Shown: positions 34,285 to 43,378, counted from the first letter of the stretch. The stretch is DNA of 64,000 nt from Effusibacillus lacus (GCF_002335525.1 NZ_BDUF01000011.1:59286-123285), one strand, 5' to 3'. The notes: generated from the letters alone by a model not told the origin. Numbers and translations are program-made.

Positions 34285-34860
34285 ATGAATCAAACCAAGA
34301 CCTCGGTTCTGGAAGCCGCATATTTCTTCAAGAAGTTTATGCAGTCACCCAAGTCAATCGGCAGTATAGTCCCCAGCTCTTCTTTTCTGGCAAGAGCCAT
34401 GCTGGATCCGATTCCTTGGGATTCCCTGAACGCTATTGTGGAGTTGGGGGCCGGCACAGGGGTGTTGACCAGGAGGGTGAACGATCGGAAGCCTCACGGC
34501 TGTCAGGCCCTGATTCTTGAGAAAGATGACGATATGAGGGCGCGGTTGCAAGCGCGCTATCCGAACCTGACAGTCCGGTCAGATGCGGAACGGATCGCCG
34601 AGTACCTTCATGAGTTGGGGCTTCCGGCTGTGGACTGCATATTGTCGGGATTGCCGTTTACCAATTTTTCCACGGGTCAAAGGAAACGGATTCTTGAGGA
34701 AGTGATGCGCTCCTTGAGACCGGGTGGATTGTTTGTGGCATTTCAGTATTCACTGCAAATGAAGAACGAGTTCAAGCAAATGTTTGATTCGGTGGATATT
34801 CAGTTGGTGCCATTCAATCTGCCGCCGGCGTTCGTGTCAGTCTGTAGAAAATCGAAGTAG
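34285..34860 (+). CDS. Class I SAM-dependent methyltransferase (PmtA/KsgA-like)
   Basis: 191-residue methyltransferase. An N-terminal helix FFKKFMQSPKSIGSIVPSS is typical of phospholipid N-methyltransferase-type and rRNA adenine dimethylase-like proteins. Motif I is VELGAGTGVLT, motif II ILEKDDDM, and the acceptor-like motif is LSGLPFTNFS. Length fits the PmtA-like subgroup of Firmicutes. The start at 34285 is preceded by AAAGGGTG. It could act on a lipid or small molecule; no neighbour helps decide. Confidence 0.7.
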   Translation: MNQTKTSVLEAAYFFKKFMQSPKSIGSIVPSSSFLARAMLDPIPWDSLNAIVELGAGTGVLTRRVNDRKPHGCQALILEKDDDMRARLQARYPNLTVRSDAERIAEYLHELGLPAVDCILSGLPFTNFSTGQRKRILEEVMRSLRPGGLFVAFQYSLQMKNEFKQMFDSVDIQLVPFNLPPAFVSVCRKSK

Positions 34861-34877
34861 AGAAAGGAGAGACTTCC

Positions 34878-34967
34878 ATGGAAATCCAAGAGATCGTTTC
34901 TTGGAGCGGACAATATGGATATGCTGCTTTTTCCTATACGACAGGTTTTGTATGCACACAGGTTTAA
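34878..34967 (+). pseudogene. Relic of a DedA-family N-terminus
   Basis: A 29-codon frame with a good RBS (AAAGGAGAG) starts MEIQEIVSWSGQYGYAAF, like the start of DedA membrane proteins. It then breaks into unrelated sequence and stops. The rest of the gene is absent. Confidence 0.4.
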
Positions 34968-35009
34968 TTTTTGATTGGAAGAATGGCCGGTTCTTATGTT
35001 GAACAAATA

Positions 35010-35150
35010 AAAAGTCTGATTGATCCGGACAAGTTGGCCCGGGTGATTGAAAATCTTGTGACCAATGCGATAAAGTATAGCTACAAACTTGGGGAAGTTG
35101 CAGTTACAGTCTCGAAAGAAGAGGATCATGTGCGAATCGGTGTCCGGTCT
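35010..35150 (+). pseudogene. Relic of a sensor histidine kinase ATPase domain
   Basis: IDPDKLARVIENLVTNAIKYS (N-box), then VAVTVSKEEDHVRIGV, is the front of a HATPase domain. No DHp region precedes it and the G-boxes are missing. It is open in frame with the following small gene but has no start of its own. Confidence 0.6.
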
Positions 35151-35186
35151 TCCCCAGTGAATGGACGTGAGCAGGGAGGGTCGGGT

Positions 35187-35501
35187 ATGACAGTACGATT
35201 CAATATGGATGATGTGGCGGAGATGCTGAAAGTACCGATTGATCAAGTGAGAATGGCCTTGGAAGAACTGCGGGAGCAGGGGAAGTTGACGGCGGAAACG
35301 TTCCCTTTTGCCGAGAAAGCCTGGCGAATCGCCCCGATTGACATCAAGCGAATTCAGAAACTGCTCGGTGAAAAAGGGGTCGATACGTCAGGAGCGCCTG
35401 TGGAAGCAGACAAACCGGATGAAACCCCGAAACGGCGCATTGTGAAAAAAGTGGTGAAGAAGCCCGGAAACGGCGATGAAGGAGACTCCTCTTGCCTTTA
35501 A
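35187..35501 (+). CDS. Small HTH-like protein with basic tail
   Basis: 104-residue protein. The first 65 residues form three to four helices with a winged-HTH look (NMDDVAEMLKVPIDQVRMAL, then EELREQGKLTAETFPF). The remainder is Pro/Lys/Arg-rich (RRIVKKVVKKPG) and ends DSSCL. The start at 35187 has GGGAGGG upstream; the longer open frame reaches into the kinase relic. It may be a DNA-binding or adaptor protein. Unrecognised family. Confidence 0.55.
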   Translation: MTVRFNMDDVAEMLKVPIDQVRMALEELREQGKLTAETFPFAEKAWRIAPIDIKRIQKLLGEKGVDTSGAPVEADKPDETPKRRIVKKVVKKPGNGDEGDSSCL

Positions 35502-35531
35502 GCGTTAGCGAAGGCAGGGGGAGTTTCTTTT
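35486..35531 (+). terminator. Terminator overlapping the small HTH-like gene end
   Basis: CTCCTCTTGCCTT and AAGGCAGGGGGAG pair over 13 bp (two G-U), then TTTCTTTT. The left arm lies in the last codons. Confidence 0.75.
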
Positions 35532-35641
35532 AACCTCCGTTCATTTACAAGTTCTCATATATTATCTTAATATTATAACAAATCGCAAAATATTAACATC
35601 AAACTCATTTCATAGAATTTAATATGGAAAGGAGGGATACA

Positions 35642-37054
35642 ATGAGCTATCTCAAAAACCAGGAAAGTGACGAATTTACACAGATTATCAACAGTTCATT
35701 TGACGGAATCGTGATCGTTGATGCCAATGGAATCATACTGTTTCAAAACCCGGCCTATGAAAAAATAACCGGTTTGAAAGCAAAAGATTGTGTAGGACGG
35801 CATCTGCAGGATCTGATTGATGAGGGAATGATTGATCAATCCGTTTCCCTGCGTGTCTTACAGGAGCAAAAGCCATTGACGATTGTACAAAAAATAATTA
35901 CCGGCAAGAAAGTTTTGGTGTCCGGAGTGCCAATTATGGACACCGCCGGGAACATTCAAAAAGTGATGTGCAACATTCGGGATTTGACGACACTGAATCA
36001 ATTGGAGAAAGAAATTATCGAGTTGGAGAAACAAAATCAAAGAGTCAATCGTGAACTGGAAGAATTGAAAGAAAAACAAGATGCCAAAAATGCGATCGTC
36101 GCTCATGATCCTAAAATGAAAGCAGTGGTGGAAAGAGCACTAAGAGTGGCGCAAATTAATTCAGCCGTTTTGATTCAAGGCGAGTCAGGTGTGGGAAAAG
36201 AGGGCATTGTCAACTTGATTCATCAGTACAGCAACCGTAACGACAAACCTTTGGTCCGGATCAATTGCGGGGCCATACCGGAACAATTGCTTGAGTCGGA
36301 ACTGTTCGGTTATGAGTCAGGCTCATTTACGGGCGCCAGCCACAAAGGCAAACCCGGTCTGTTTGAGGTGGCATCCAAAGGGACTCTTTTTCTCGATGAG
36401 ATTGGCGAAATGCCTTTGCAACTGCAGGTAAAACTGCTGCGGGTATTACAGGAATATGAAATTACACGAATTGGGGGAGTTAAACCGATTAAGGTAGATG
36501 TCAGAATTATCGCCGCCACCAATCGGAATCTGGACGATATGGTGGCGGAAGGAAAGTTCAGAGAGGATTTGTACTACCGTCTCAATATTATTCCCATCTA
36601 TGTGCCCCCGCTTCGTGAGAGGAAAGATGATATTATTCCTCTTGTCTATCACTTTCTCAATAAAATCAAACACACATATGGAGTCAATCGGATGTTCACC
36701 CGTGATGCACTGGAGAGTTTTCGTCAGTATGATTGGCCCGGCAACGTAAGAGAACTGCAAAATCTTGTTGAGCGCGTGTCACTCATGGTAAATAAACCGC
36801 TAATCAGCTTGACTGACATTAAAAAAGAGGTTAAAACCGGTCTTGTGCAGCGTCCTCTAAATCATACGGTTGATCATGTCAAAAAGGAATTTTTGCCGCT
36901 TAAAGAACAAGTGGAAGAGTTTGAGCAAACGCTTATCAAAAAGGCTTTGGAACAATTTCCAAGTATCCGTCAGGCAGCCAAGGCATTACAAATCGATCAA
37001 TCCACTTTGCTGCGAAAGATGCAGAAGTATCAAATTCAAAAAGACGCGATGTAA
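35642..37054 (+). CDS. PAS-containing sigma-54-dependent activator with GSFTGA loop
   Basis: 470-residue enhancer-binding protein: one PAS domain (about 10-125, FDGIVIVDANGIILFQNPAYE), a coiled linker (about 125-160), the AAA+ domain (about 165-395) with Walker A GESGVGKE (180-187), Walker B GTLFLDEIGE and an L1 loop GSFTGA (227-232) instead of the canonical GAFTGA, then a C-terminal HTH (IRQAAKALQIDQSTLLRKMQKY). The start at 35642 has GGAGGG upstream; the ATG at 35624 overlaps that RBS. It ends 142 bases before the acyl-CoA dehydrogenase gene and is the obvious activator of the sigma-54 promoter at 37147. Confidence 0.9.
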   Translation: MSYLKNQESDEFTQIINSSFDGIVIVDANGIILFQNPAYEKITGLKAKDCVGRHLQDLIDEGMIDQSVSLRVLQEQKPLTIVQKIITGKKVLVSGVPIMDTAGNIQKVMCNIRDLTTLNQLEKEIIELEKQNQRVNRELEELKEKQDAKNAIVAHDPKMKAVVERALRVAQINSAVLIQGESGVGKEGIVNLIHQYSNRNDKPLVRINCGAIPEQLLESELFGYESGSFTGASHKGKPGLFEVASKGTLFLDEIGEMPLQLQVKLLRVLQEYEITRIGGVKPIKVDVRIIAATNRNLDDMVAEGKFREDLYYRLNIIPIYVPPLRERKDDIIPLVYHFLNKIKHTYGVNRMFTRDALESFRQYDWPGNVRELQNLVERVSLMVNKPLISLTDIKKEVKTGLVQRPLNHTVDHVKKEFLPLKEQVEEFEQTLIKKALEQFPSIRQAAKALQIDQSTLLRKMQKYQIQKDAM

Positions 37055-37067
37055 AATTGCATAACTG

Positions 37068-37104
37068 TTGCGATTTTACATCATCCAGTGATGTGAAATT
37101 GCAT
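37068..37104 (+). promoter_or_regulatory. Candidate UAS for the second activator
   Basis: Two 16-base arms (37068-37083 and 37089-37104) around a 5-base centre form a near-palindrome with core ACATCA-N5-TGATGT and three mismatches further out. It lies about 60-80 bases upstream of the sigma-54 promoter. ATTGCAT motifs recur here and at the first regulon's UAS. Confidence 0.5.
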
Positions 37105-37118
37105 ATAGAATTTTTCTA

Positions 37119-37145
37119 AAAGGCCGAAGTTTCGGTCTTTTTTTG
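37119..37145 (+). terminator. Terminator between activator gene and sigma-54 operon
   Basis: AGGCCGAA-GT-TTCGGTCT, 8 bp with one G-U pair, then seven T. It separates the activator transcript from the promoter directly after it. Confidence 0.75.
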
Positions 37146-37146
37146 T

Positions 37147-37163
37147 TGGCATGGTTATTGCTT
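37147..37163 (+). promoter_or_regulatory. Sigma-54 promoter of the 14.8-kb catabolic operon
   Basis: TTGGCAT-N5-TTGCTT with GG (37148-37149) and GC (37160-37161) exactly 10 apart. The predicted start near 37173 lies about 23 bases before the first ATG, which has GAGAGGAGGT. Confidence 0.85.
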
Positions 37164-37195
37164 GAACAATAAGTGAACAAGAGAGGAGGTCAGGT

Positions 37196-38326
37196 ATGCA
37201 AGAAGAGATTGCGATGGTTCGAAGCTTTGTACGGACATTATCGGAAGATCATTTTCTTCCGATGGCTCAGGAAGTGGACAGAACTGAAGAAATCCCGAAA
37301 TCTCATATCAGATTGCTTGCCGAACACGGACTGTTCGGAGTAAGTGTTCCCGAAATATATGGCGGCTCGGCCAGCAGCGCTTTAAGCCACTTGATCACGA
37401 TTGAAGAAGTTGCCCGTTGTTGTGCGGCAACATCGGTTCTTTTAACCACCCAAGCCCTGGCGATTGCACCTCTTTTGATCGCCGGCACTGAAGCACAAAA
37501 GATGAAATATGTAACCCCTTTGGCAAAAGGGGATTTTCTTGGAGCGTTTGGAATTACGGAGTCCGGAGCGGGATCCGATACCGCTTCCATGTCAACAAGA
37601 GCAACCAGAGACGGAGATTATTACATCCTGAACGGCAGAAAGATTTTCATCACCAACGGTGGGGAGGCAGGAGTCTACATATTCGTTACAACCGTTGACA
37701 AAACCAGAAAAAATAAGGGTATTACATTGTTTATTGTGGATGACGGCACATGGGGACTTTCGTTCGGACGCAAGGAAGACAAAATGGGAATTCGCGGATC
37801 GGTTACAAGAGAAGTGATACTCGAAGATGTCCGTGTTCATAAGTCACAAATGTTGGGGGAAGAGGGAGGTGGATTCAAAATTTTAATGAAATCCCTCAAC
37901 CACACACGTCCGGGAGTTGCAGCCCAGGCATTGGGGATTGCACAAGGAGCCTTTGAAGCAGCAGCCAAGTATGCGCAAGGACGGGTTCAATTTAACAGGG
38001 AAATCTCCTCGTTTCAAGGGATTCAGTTTATGCTGGCGGACATGGCCACCCAAATCGAAGCGGCTCGGCAACTTGTCTATCACACAGCGGAATTGTTGGA
38101 CACCGGTTCCCGTGAGATCATTCAGTATGCTTCGATGGCCAAATTGTTCGCTTCCGATACGGCCATGAAAGTAACTACTGACGCTGTGCAAATTTTCGGC
38201 GGAAACGGATACATGAGAGATTATCCGGTAGAACGAATGATGCGGGATGCAAAGATCACACAAATCTATGAAGGAACCAACCAAATTCAAAGACTCATCA
38301 TTGCAAAAGAAATTCTGGGGAGGTGA
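37196..38326 (+). CDS. Acyl-CoA dehydrogenase
   Basis: 376-residue flavin acyl-CoA dehydrogenase of short/medium-chain type. It shows the FAD/substrate signature [25 protein letters not shown] and the catalytic base E359 in YEGTNQIQR. It oxidises an acyl-CoA to the enoyl-CoA, passing electrons to ETF. It is the first gene of the sigma-54 operon, only 23 bases from the predicted start. The substrate may be a branched or short acyl-CoA formed in the pathway; the sequence does not say which. Confidence 0.9.
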   Translation: MQEEIAMVRSFVRTLSEDHFLPMAQEVDRTEEIPKSHIRLLAEHGLFGVSVPEIYGGSASSALSHLITIEEVARCCAATSVLLTTQALAIAPLLIAGTEAQKMKYVTPLAKGDFLGAFGITESGAGSDTASMSTRATRDGDYYILNGRKIFITNGGEAGVYIFVTTVDKTRKNKGITLFIVDDGTWGLSFGRKEDKMGIRGSVTREVILEDVRVHKSQMLGEEGGGFKILMKSLNHTRPGVAAQALGIAQGAFEAAAKYAQGRVQFNREISSFQGIQFMLADMATQIEAARQLVYHTAELLDTGSREIIQYASMAKLFASDTAMKVTTDAVQIFGGNGYMRDYPVERMMRDAKITQIYEGTNQIQRLIIAKEILGR

Positions 38327-38329
38327 TAC

Positions 38330-38410
38330 TTGTGGATGTTGAAAAATATGGTGGCCGCCGGGGAACTGGGGAGAAAGTCGGGAAAAGGCTTCTATACTTA
38401 CTCTGAATAG
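38330..38410 (+). pseudogene. C-terminal tail relic of a 3-hydroxyacyl-CoA dehydrogenase
   Basis: 26-codon frame (TTG start, GGAGGTGAT upstream) that encodes the well-known end of 3-hydroxyacyl-CoA dehydrogenases: LLKNMVAAGELG, then RKSGKGFYTYSE. The catalytic body is gone, yet the RBS and stop are intact, so a 26-residue peptide could still be made. It sits just where a beta-oxidation gene would fit after the acyl-CoA dehydrogenase. Confidence 0.6.
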
Positions 38411-38427
38411 AAAAGGGGAATCTGAAA

Positions 38428-40140
38428 ATGCATGTTGGTGATGCGTTAGTCAATCTGTTATTGCAAATGAAGGTGGATACGGTGTTTGGGGTACCAGGTG
38501 GTCAAACGCTGCCGTTCTATGACGGGATCCAAAACTCCAATGGAAAAATCAGGCACATTACGATGAGAGCAGAAAAAAATGCTGCCTATGCAGCGGTGGC
38601 ATACGCAAGAATCAAAAACAAAGTGGGAGTCTGTGACGCCACGGTGGGGCCCGGTGCCACCGAATTCACTTCCGGACTGGGTGAGGCATATAACTCCTCA
38701 ACACCAATTTTTGCTTTATTCAGTGATCTGCCGCTGGATTGGGAACACTTGCGGGATCATGGAAACGCGTCACAGGGCTGTTATCAATTGGATATGGTGA
38801 AACCGTTTACAAAGTGGACGGGGCGAGTAACCAGCCAGAAAGCTTTGCCTGATATGATTCGAAACGCTTTTCTGAAGGCGGTTTCCGGCAGACCCGGACC
38901 GACAGCTCTGTCAATTCATGAAGACGTGTTTAAACAAGAATGGAGCGGTAATGTGCCGGTATTACCAACTGATCTCGGTACTTTTCCCCGGCATCGTGTA
39001 ACCGCGCCAAAAGATCAGATCGAAAAGACGTTAACGATTCTACTTAATGCGGAGAAACCGGTTTTGGTGGCTGGCGGCGGTGCCATGTTATCGCAAGCGG
39101 AAGAGGAAATCACCGCGTTAGCTGAATTTCTTACGATTCCTGTTTTGCAAACCTTTACCGGTAGGGGCGTGATACCTGACGATCATCCAATGGGGATTGG
39201 CATGATGGGCGGAATTGGAACATTGTCAGCAAAGCAATTGGTTGAAGAAGCGGACGTAGTTTTCCTGGTCGGATTCAAATCGGGGCAAAACTCCACATTT
39301 AATTGGGAAATTCCCTTAACCCGCCAAACAGTCATTCACCTCGATATTGACGAAGCGGAAATCGGCAGGGTGTTCCTCACCGATGTCGGACTGGTGGGCG
39401 ATGTAAAAGCTACGATTGGTGAAATGCTGCGGTTCGCTCAGGAAAACCATCAACGACCGCAAGTTCCACAGCGCCAGCAATGGATCGATAGAGCGAAAAA
39501 GCAATGGCAAGATTTTGTACAACAAGAGATCGCTGCCGAATCAGACTATCTGAAACCTCAGCAAGTTATGGACGTTCTCAACCAAGTAACAAATCCGGAG
39601 GATGTGTTGGTGTGTGACGCAAGCTTTGCCAGTGGTTGGGGAGCAGTCTATTACAAACACAAAGTTTCCGGCAGAAAGCTGTTGACACCAAGAGGATTGG
39701 CCGGTCTTGGGTTTGGGCTTCCGGCGGCAATCGGGGCATCAGTCGCACTGGAACGCGGTGAAGTTTATCTGCTGGCCGGGGACGGCGGATTCGGTTACAC
39801 AGTTGGAGAGTTGGCCACTTTGCAAGCTTACGGTTTGAAGGTTACTATTCTTATTCTGGACAATCGGAACTGGGGATGGATGGAGTGGTTAAACAAGCTC
39901 AACTATGAAAAAGAATACTTCGATTTGCCGGCCATCGATTTTGCCAAAGTGGGTGAAGGGTTCGGGTTAGTCGGATTTAGTGTCAGGAATGCGGGTGAAT
40001 TGGCACAAGCGTTATCCGAATCCAAAAAATCGGATAAATCATCGATTATTCATATCAATACCGGACTGTGGGAAACACCGGTGATTGGTTTTCGGGAAGC
40101 CATTCAAAAGAACGACAAAGTGCCTGTCAAGTATTTATAG
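38428..40140 (+). CDS. Thiamine diphosphate-dependent enzyme (acetolactate synthase/decarboxylase family)
   Basis: 570-residue ThDP enzyme with the three-domain layout of acetolactate synthase-like proteins. The ThDP-activating glutamate is E49 (RAEKNAAYAA), and the ThDP-Mg motif is GDGG (451-454) with N479 (ILDNRNWGW). It may decarboxylate a 2-oxo acid or ligate two carbonyl compounds. The neighbours (dehydrogenases, a GabD-like enzyme and an LhgO-like oxidase) fit a 2-oxo-acid decarboxylase giving an aldehyde (inference). Acetolactate synthase itself is less likely, since ilv genes are absent. Confidence 0.8.
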   Translation: MHVGDALVNLLLQMKVDTVFGVPGGQTLPFYDGIQNSNGKIRHITMRAEKNAAYAAVAYARIKNKVGVCDATVGPGATEFTSGLGEAYNSSTPIFALFSDLPLDWEHLRDHGNASQGCYQLDMVKPFTKWTGRVTSQKALPDMIRNAFLKAVSGRPGPTALSIHEDVFKQEWSGNVPVLPTDLGTFPRHRVTAPKDQIEKTLTILLNAEKPVLVAGGGAMLSQAEEEITALAEFLTIPVLQTFTGRGVIPDDHPMGIGMMGGIGTLSAKQLVEEADVVFLVGFKSGQNSTFNWEIPLTRQTVIHLDIDEAEIGRVFLTDVGLVGDVKATIGEMLRFAQENHQRPQVPQRQQWIDRAKKQWQDFVQQEIAAESDYLKPQQVMDVLNQVTNPEDVLVCDASFASGWGAVYYKHKVSGRKLLTPRGLAGLGFGLPAAIGASVALERGEVYLLAGDGGFGYTVGELATLQAYGLKVTILILDNRNWGWMEWLNKLNYEKEYFDLPAIDFAKVGEGFGLVGFSVRNAGELAQALSESKKSDKSSIIHINTGLWETPVIGFREAIQKNDKVPVKYL

Positions 40141-40152
40141 GAGGGCAGCGAA

Positions 40153-41304
40153 ATGGAATTTCCGATCTCTTTTTTTAAAAATCCTACCGAAATTGTATAT
40201 GGCTGCAATTCTACCAAACAATTACGCCCGACTCTCAACAAGTACCGGTACAAAAGGGTTCTGGTGATTACCGATCCCGGGATTGTCAAAGCCGGATTGG
40301 TACAAGAGATAACCGGACAACTCGAAGGCTTGGAGTATGCCGTTTTTGACGAAGTGGAACCCAATCCTTCCGTCCGGACTTGCGAAAAAGCATTTGCACT
40401 CTCACAGGAGCTAAAACCGGATGTGCTGGTTGGATTGGGAGGCGGAAGCGCAATCGATGTAGCCAAAGTAGTCGGCTTACTGGCAACCAATGGCGGCCGT
40501 GTAGTCGACTATGAAGGAATTGATACATTTTCGCAACCCATTCTTCCGCTGATTGCAATCCCCACAACAGCCGGCACTGCCAGTGAGGTTACCATTTTTA
40601 CGGTGATTACCGATATGGAGCGGCAGTACAAGTTGACCATTGGTGGCTTCAAATTGGCGCCCCGTTGGGCATTGGTTGATCCTTTAATGACGCAAACGAT
40701 GCCCAAACCTATCACCGCTTCCACTGGCCTGGATGCTTTGGTGCATGCAATTGAATCCTATACTTCCCGGATGGCTTATCCGATTTCCAAGGCACTGGCC
40801 AGAGAAGCGATTCGATTGATCAGCGGCAACCTGCGACAAGCGGTCTACAACGGGGATCAGTTAGAAGCCCGGGATAAAATGCTGATGGGCAGTTTATTGG
40901 CGGGTTTGGCTTTTAACAATACCCGTTTGGGGAATTGCCATGCGATGAGTCACCCTGTAAGTGCCATGTTTGGGGTTCCCCACGGTGTCGCCAATTCCAT
41001 TTTAATTCCCCACGTGATGGAATTTAACGCTATGGCCGTTCCGGAATTGTTTGCCGATATTGCCGAGGATATGGGTGAGAATACACAAGGGTTGACGATA
41101 ATGGGCAAAGCATGGAAATCGGTTGAATCCGTTGTGCAGCTGTCACGGGATATCGGAATTCCGAACCGTCTGTCCGATTTCAACGTAAAGAGCGACAAAA
41201 TTCAAGAGATGGCCCAGGATGCAATGAAGAGCGGGAATATCCTGGTCAACCCAAGAAAGACCTCGATGGACGATTTGGTTGCTTTATATGAAAAAGCGAT
41301 GTGA
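40153..41304 (+). CDS. Iron-containing alcohol dehydrogenase
   Basis: 383-residue group III (Fe) dehydrogenase. It shows the NAD-binding GGGSAIDVAK, PTTAGTASEVT and the metal-ligand regions (LDALVHAIES, GNCHAMSHPVSAMFGVPHG). The enzyme reduces an aldehyde to an alcohol or oxidises a 4-hydroxy acid or 1,2-diol. In this operon it may handle the aldehyde made by the ThDP enzyme. The ATG follows AGGAGG 12 bases after the previous gene. Confidence 0.88.
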   Translation: MEFPISFFKNPTEIVYGCNSTKQLRPTLNKYRYKRVLVITDPGIVKAGLVQEITGQLEGLEYAVFDEVEPNPSVRTCEKAFALSQELKPDVLVGLGGGSAIDVAKVVGLLATNGGRVVDYEGIDTFSQPILPLIAIPTTAGTASEVTIFTVITDMERQYKLTIGGFKLAPRWALVDPLMTQTMPKPITASTGLDALVHAIESYTSRMAYPISKALAREAIRLISGNLRQAVYNGDQLEARDKMLMGSLLAGLAFNNTRLGNCHAMSHPVSAMFGVPHGVANSILIPHVMEFNAMAVPELFADIAEDMGENTQGLTIMGKAWKSVESVVQLSRDIGIPNRLSDFNVKSDKIQEMAQDAMKSGNILVNPRKTSMDDLVALYEKAM

Positions 41305-41315
41305 GGGATGAAAAA

Positions 41316-42074
41316 ATGAGGTTGTTTGATTTATCGGGTAAAACGGCCCTGGTGACCGGCGGGGGGCGAGGCTTGGGAAGGGGAATCGCTCTAGCATTGG
41401 CGGAAGCTGGTGCCGACGTGGCGGTTGTCAGCCGATCAAAGGAAGAATTGGAGAACGTTTGTCAGGAAATGTCGAAATTTTCCGTCAGAACCTTTTATCA
41501 GAATATGGACATTCGGGATACAGAAGAGATGAAATCCTTTGTAGCCAAAGTGGTAGAGGAACAAGGCACTGTCGATATCCTGGTAAACGCAGCAGGAGTT
41601 AACATTCGCCGCCCCTTTTTGGAAATCAGCGAATCGGATTGGGATTTCGTTATGGACGTCAATTTGAAAAGTGTATTTCTAACGAGCCAGATTGTTTTGC
41701 CGTATATGCGAAAGCAACAGAGTGGGCGCATCATTAACATAGCCTCTTTGACAAGTGAAATAGGAATGAAAGATATAGCCGCCTATTGTGCCAGCAAAGG
41801 TGGAGTATCCCAAATCACAAAAGCAATGGCCGTTGAGTTTGCCGAAGAGGGGATTCTTGTGAATGCGATTGGCCCCGGATATTACAAGACGAAGCTGACG
41901 GAACCTGTTTTTAATGATGACGCAAAAAGGGATTGGATCCTGTCAAGAATTCCGATGCGGCGAACAGGGGAAGCAAACGATTTGGCGGGTGTGGCCATCT
42001 TCTTGGCATCACCGGCGTCGGACTATATCACCGGACAAACCATCTACGTTGACGGCGGATGGCTGATCTCTTAA
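41316..42074 (+). CDS. Short-chain dehydrogenase (gluconate 5-dehydrogenase-like)
   Basis: 252-residue classical SDR: cofactor motif TGGGRGLGRG, NAAG, catalytic Ser-Tyr-Lys (NIASLTSEIG, then YCASKGG) and the usual C-terminal YITGQTIYVDGGW. Closest in layout to Ga5DH/KduD-type sugar-acid dehydrogenases. The start at 41316 uses GAGGGATG upstream. The substrate is unknown. Confidence 0.87.
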   Translation: MRLFDLSGKTALVTGGGRGLGRGIALALAEAGADVAVVSRSKEELENVCQEMSKFSVRTFYQNMDIRDTEEMKSFVAKVVEEQGTVDILVNAAGVNIRRPFLEISESDWDFVMDVNLKSVFLTSQIVLPYMRKQQSGRIINIASLTSEIGMKDIAAYCASKGGVSQITKAMAVEFAEEGILVNAIGPGYYKTKLTEPVFNDDAKRDWILSRIPMRRTGEANDLAGVAIFLASPASDYITGQTIYVDGGWLIS

Positions 42075-42114
42075 ACAGATCAGGGTTCAAAAAGAAAAAA
42101 GGGAGGATTTTCAA

Positions 42115-43371
42115 ATGAGAAAATGGATTGCCTTACTGATGATCAGCTTGTTGGCAGTCACCACCGCTTGTTCGGGAAGCACCGGCACCAGGGGCGAAGG
42201 AGGAAAAAAGGAGACTCTGCAGATAGGAGCTTTATATCCTTTAAGCGGGGCGGCGGCTCTGCTCGGGGATGAAAGTTTTCGGGGTGCGGAACTTGCTGTA
42301 AAACTCAGAAATAAAAATGGCGGAGTAGCCGGTGGTAAGCATGTGGAATTAGTCAAAACCGATGCACCTGACGCTAACGCCGCTCAGGCTGAAGCAAACC
42401 GATTGATTACTCAAAAAGGGCTCCATCTGATTCTCGGGTCCTATTCCAGTGCTATTTCGTTTGCAGCCAGTGAAGTTGCGGAAAGAAACGGTGTGCTTTA
42501 TTGGGAAATGGGAGCGATTTCAGACCCGATCACAGAAAGAGGATACAAGTATGTGATCCGCACCAACCCGCCGGCCTCCGAATTTGCAAAAGTGGAAATT
42601 CAGTACATCAAGGAAGTGGTAGCACCCAAATTAGGCAAGAGTCCGACGGATGTTCGAATCGGCATTGTCCATGAAGATTCCCTTTACGGAACAACGGTGG
42701 CCGAATTTATTACGAAAATGGCGAAAGAAGAAAAGATGCAGATTGCCACCACTCAGCCTTATAACATGAAGTCGGTAGATCTGTCTTCCGTAGTGTTGAA
42801 TGTAAAACAGGCAAAACCGGATGTGCTGATTGCGGTATCTTATCTGAATGATGCGATTTTGTTCTGGCGCCAGGCGAAGGAATTAGGTTTGGATGTTCCC
42901 GTCTTTATCGGAACCGGCGGAGGCCATACGATGTCTGATTTCCAAAAGGCGCTTGGCAAGGATGTGAATGGAATTATTGATGTAGACTTTCCGCAGTATG
43001 AAATTAACAAGTCCTACACTCCCGGGCTTGAGGAGTTCTTGAAACTCTACAAGGAAACTTACAATGAAGAACCTCGTTCCGGCCATTCTTTGGCAAACTT
43101 TATGGGGACCAACGTACTGCTTGAAGTGATTGATAAAGTGGGTACCATCGACCCGGACAAAATCAAACAGGCGGCTTTGGAATACAAGCTGGAACCCGGT
43201 AAATCGGCAACCGGTTGGGGTGTCGACTTTGATCAGGCAAAAGGGCAAAACAAACTGGGGCAACCGTATGTTCATCAGTGGATAGACGGCAAGCTGGTCA
43301 CTGTTTGGCCAAAAGGGGCGGCCGTTCAGGAGGCGCAACTTCCAATGCCGAAATGGAGTGAAAGAAAATAA
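42115..43371 (+). CDS. Liv-type substrate-binding lipoprotein
   Basis: 418-residue periplasmic-type binding protein of the LivK/Peripla_BP_6 family. A Lys-Trp start and hydrophobic stretch end in the lipobox VTTAC, so Cys is lipidated. The body begins LQIGALYPLSGAAALLGDESFRG and shows the usual two-lobed fold. Family members bind branched-chain amino acids, amides, aromatic or hydroxy acids. It is followed by a 12-bp hairpin and the two permeases and two ATPases of the same system. Confidence 0.88.
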   Translation: MRKWIALLMISLLAVTTACSGSTGTRGEGGKKETLQIGALYPLSGAAALLGDESFRGAELAVKLRNKNGGVAGGKHVELVKTDAPDANAAQAEANRLITQKGLHLILGSYSSAISFAASEVAERNGVLYWEMGAISDPITERGYKYVIRTNPPASEFAKVEIQYIKEVVAPKLGKSPTDVRIGIVHEDSLYGTTVAEFITKMAKEEKMQIATTQPYNMKSVDLSSVVLNVKQAKPDVLIAVSYLNDAILFWRQAKELGLDVPVFIGTGGGHTMSDFQKALGKDVNGIIDVDFPQYEINKSYTPGLEEFLKLYKETYNEEPRSGHSLANFMGTNVLLEVIDKVGTIDPDKIKQAALEYKLEPGKSATGWGVDFDQAKGQNKLGQPYVHQWIDGKLVTVWPKGAAVQEAQLPMPKWSERK

Positions 43372-43378
43372 CTGATAA

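Noticed and set aside
34971..35501. Single histidine-kinase-HTH fusion protein
   Set aside because: No RBS for the long frame; the small gene at 35187 has GGGAGGG, and the upstream part is only the N-box region of an ATPase domain.
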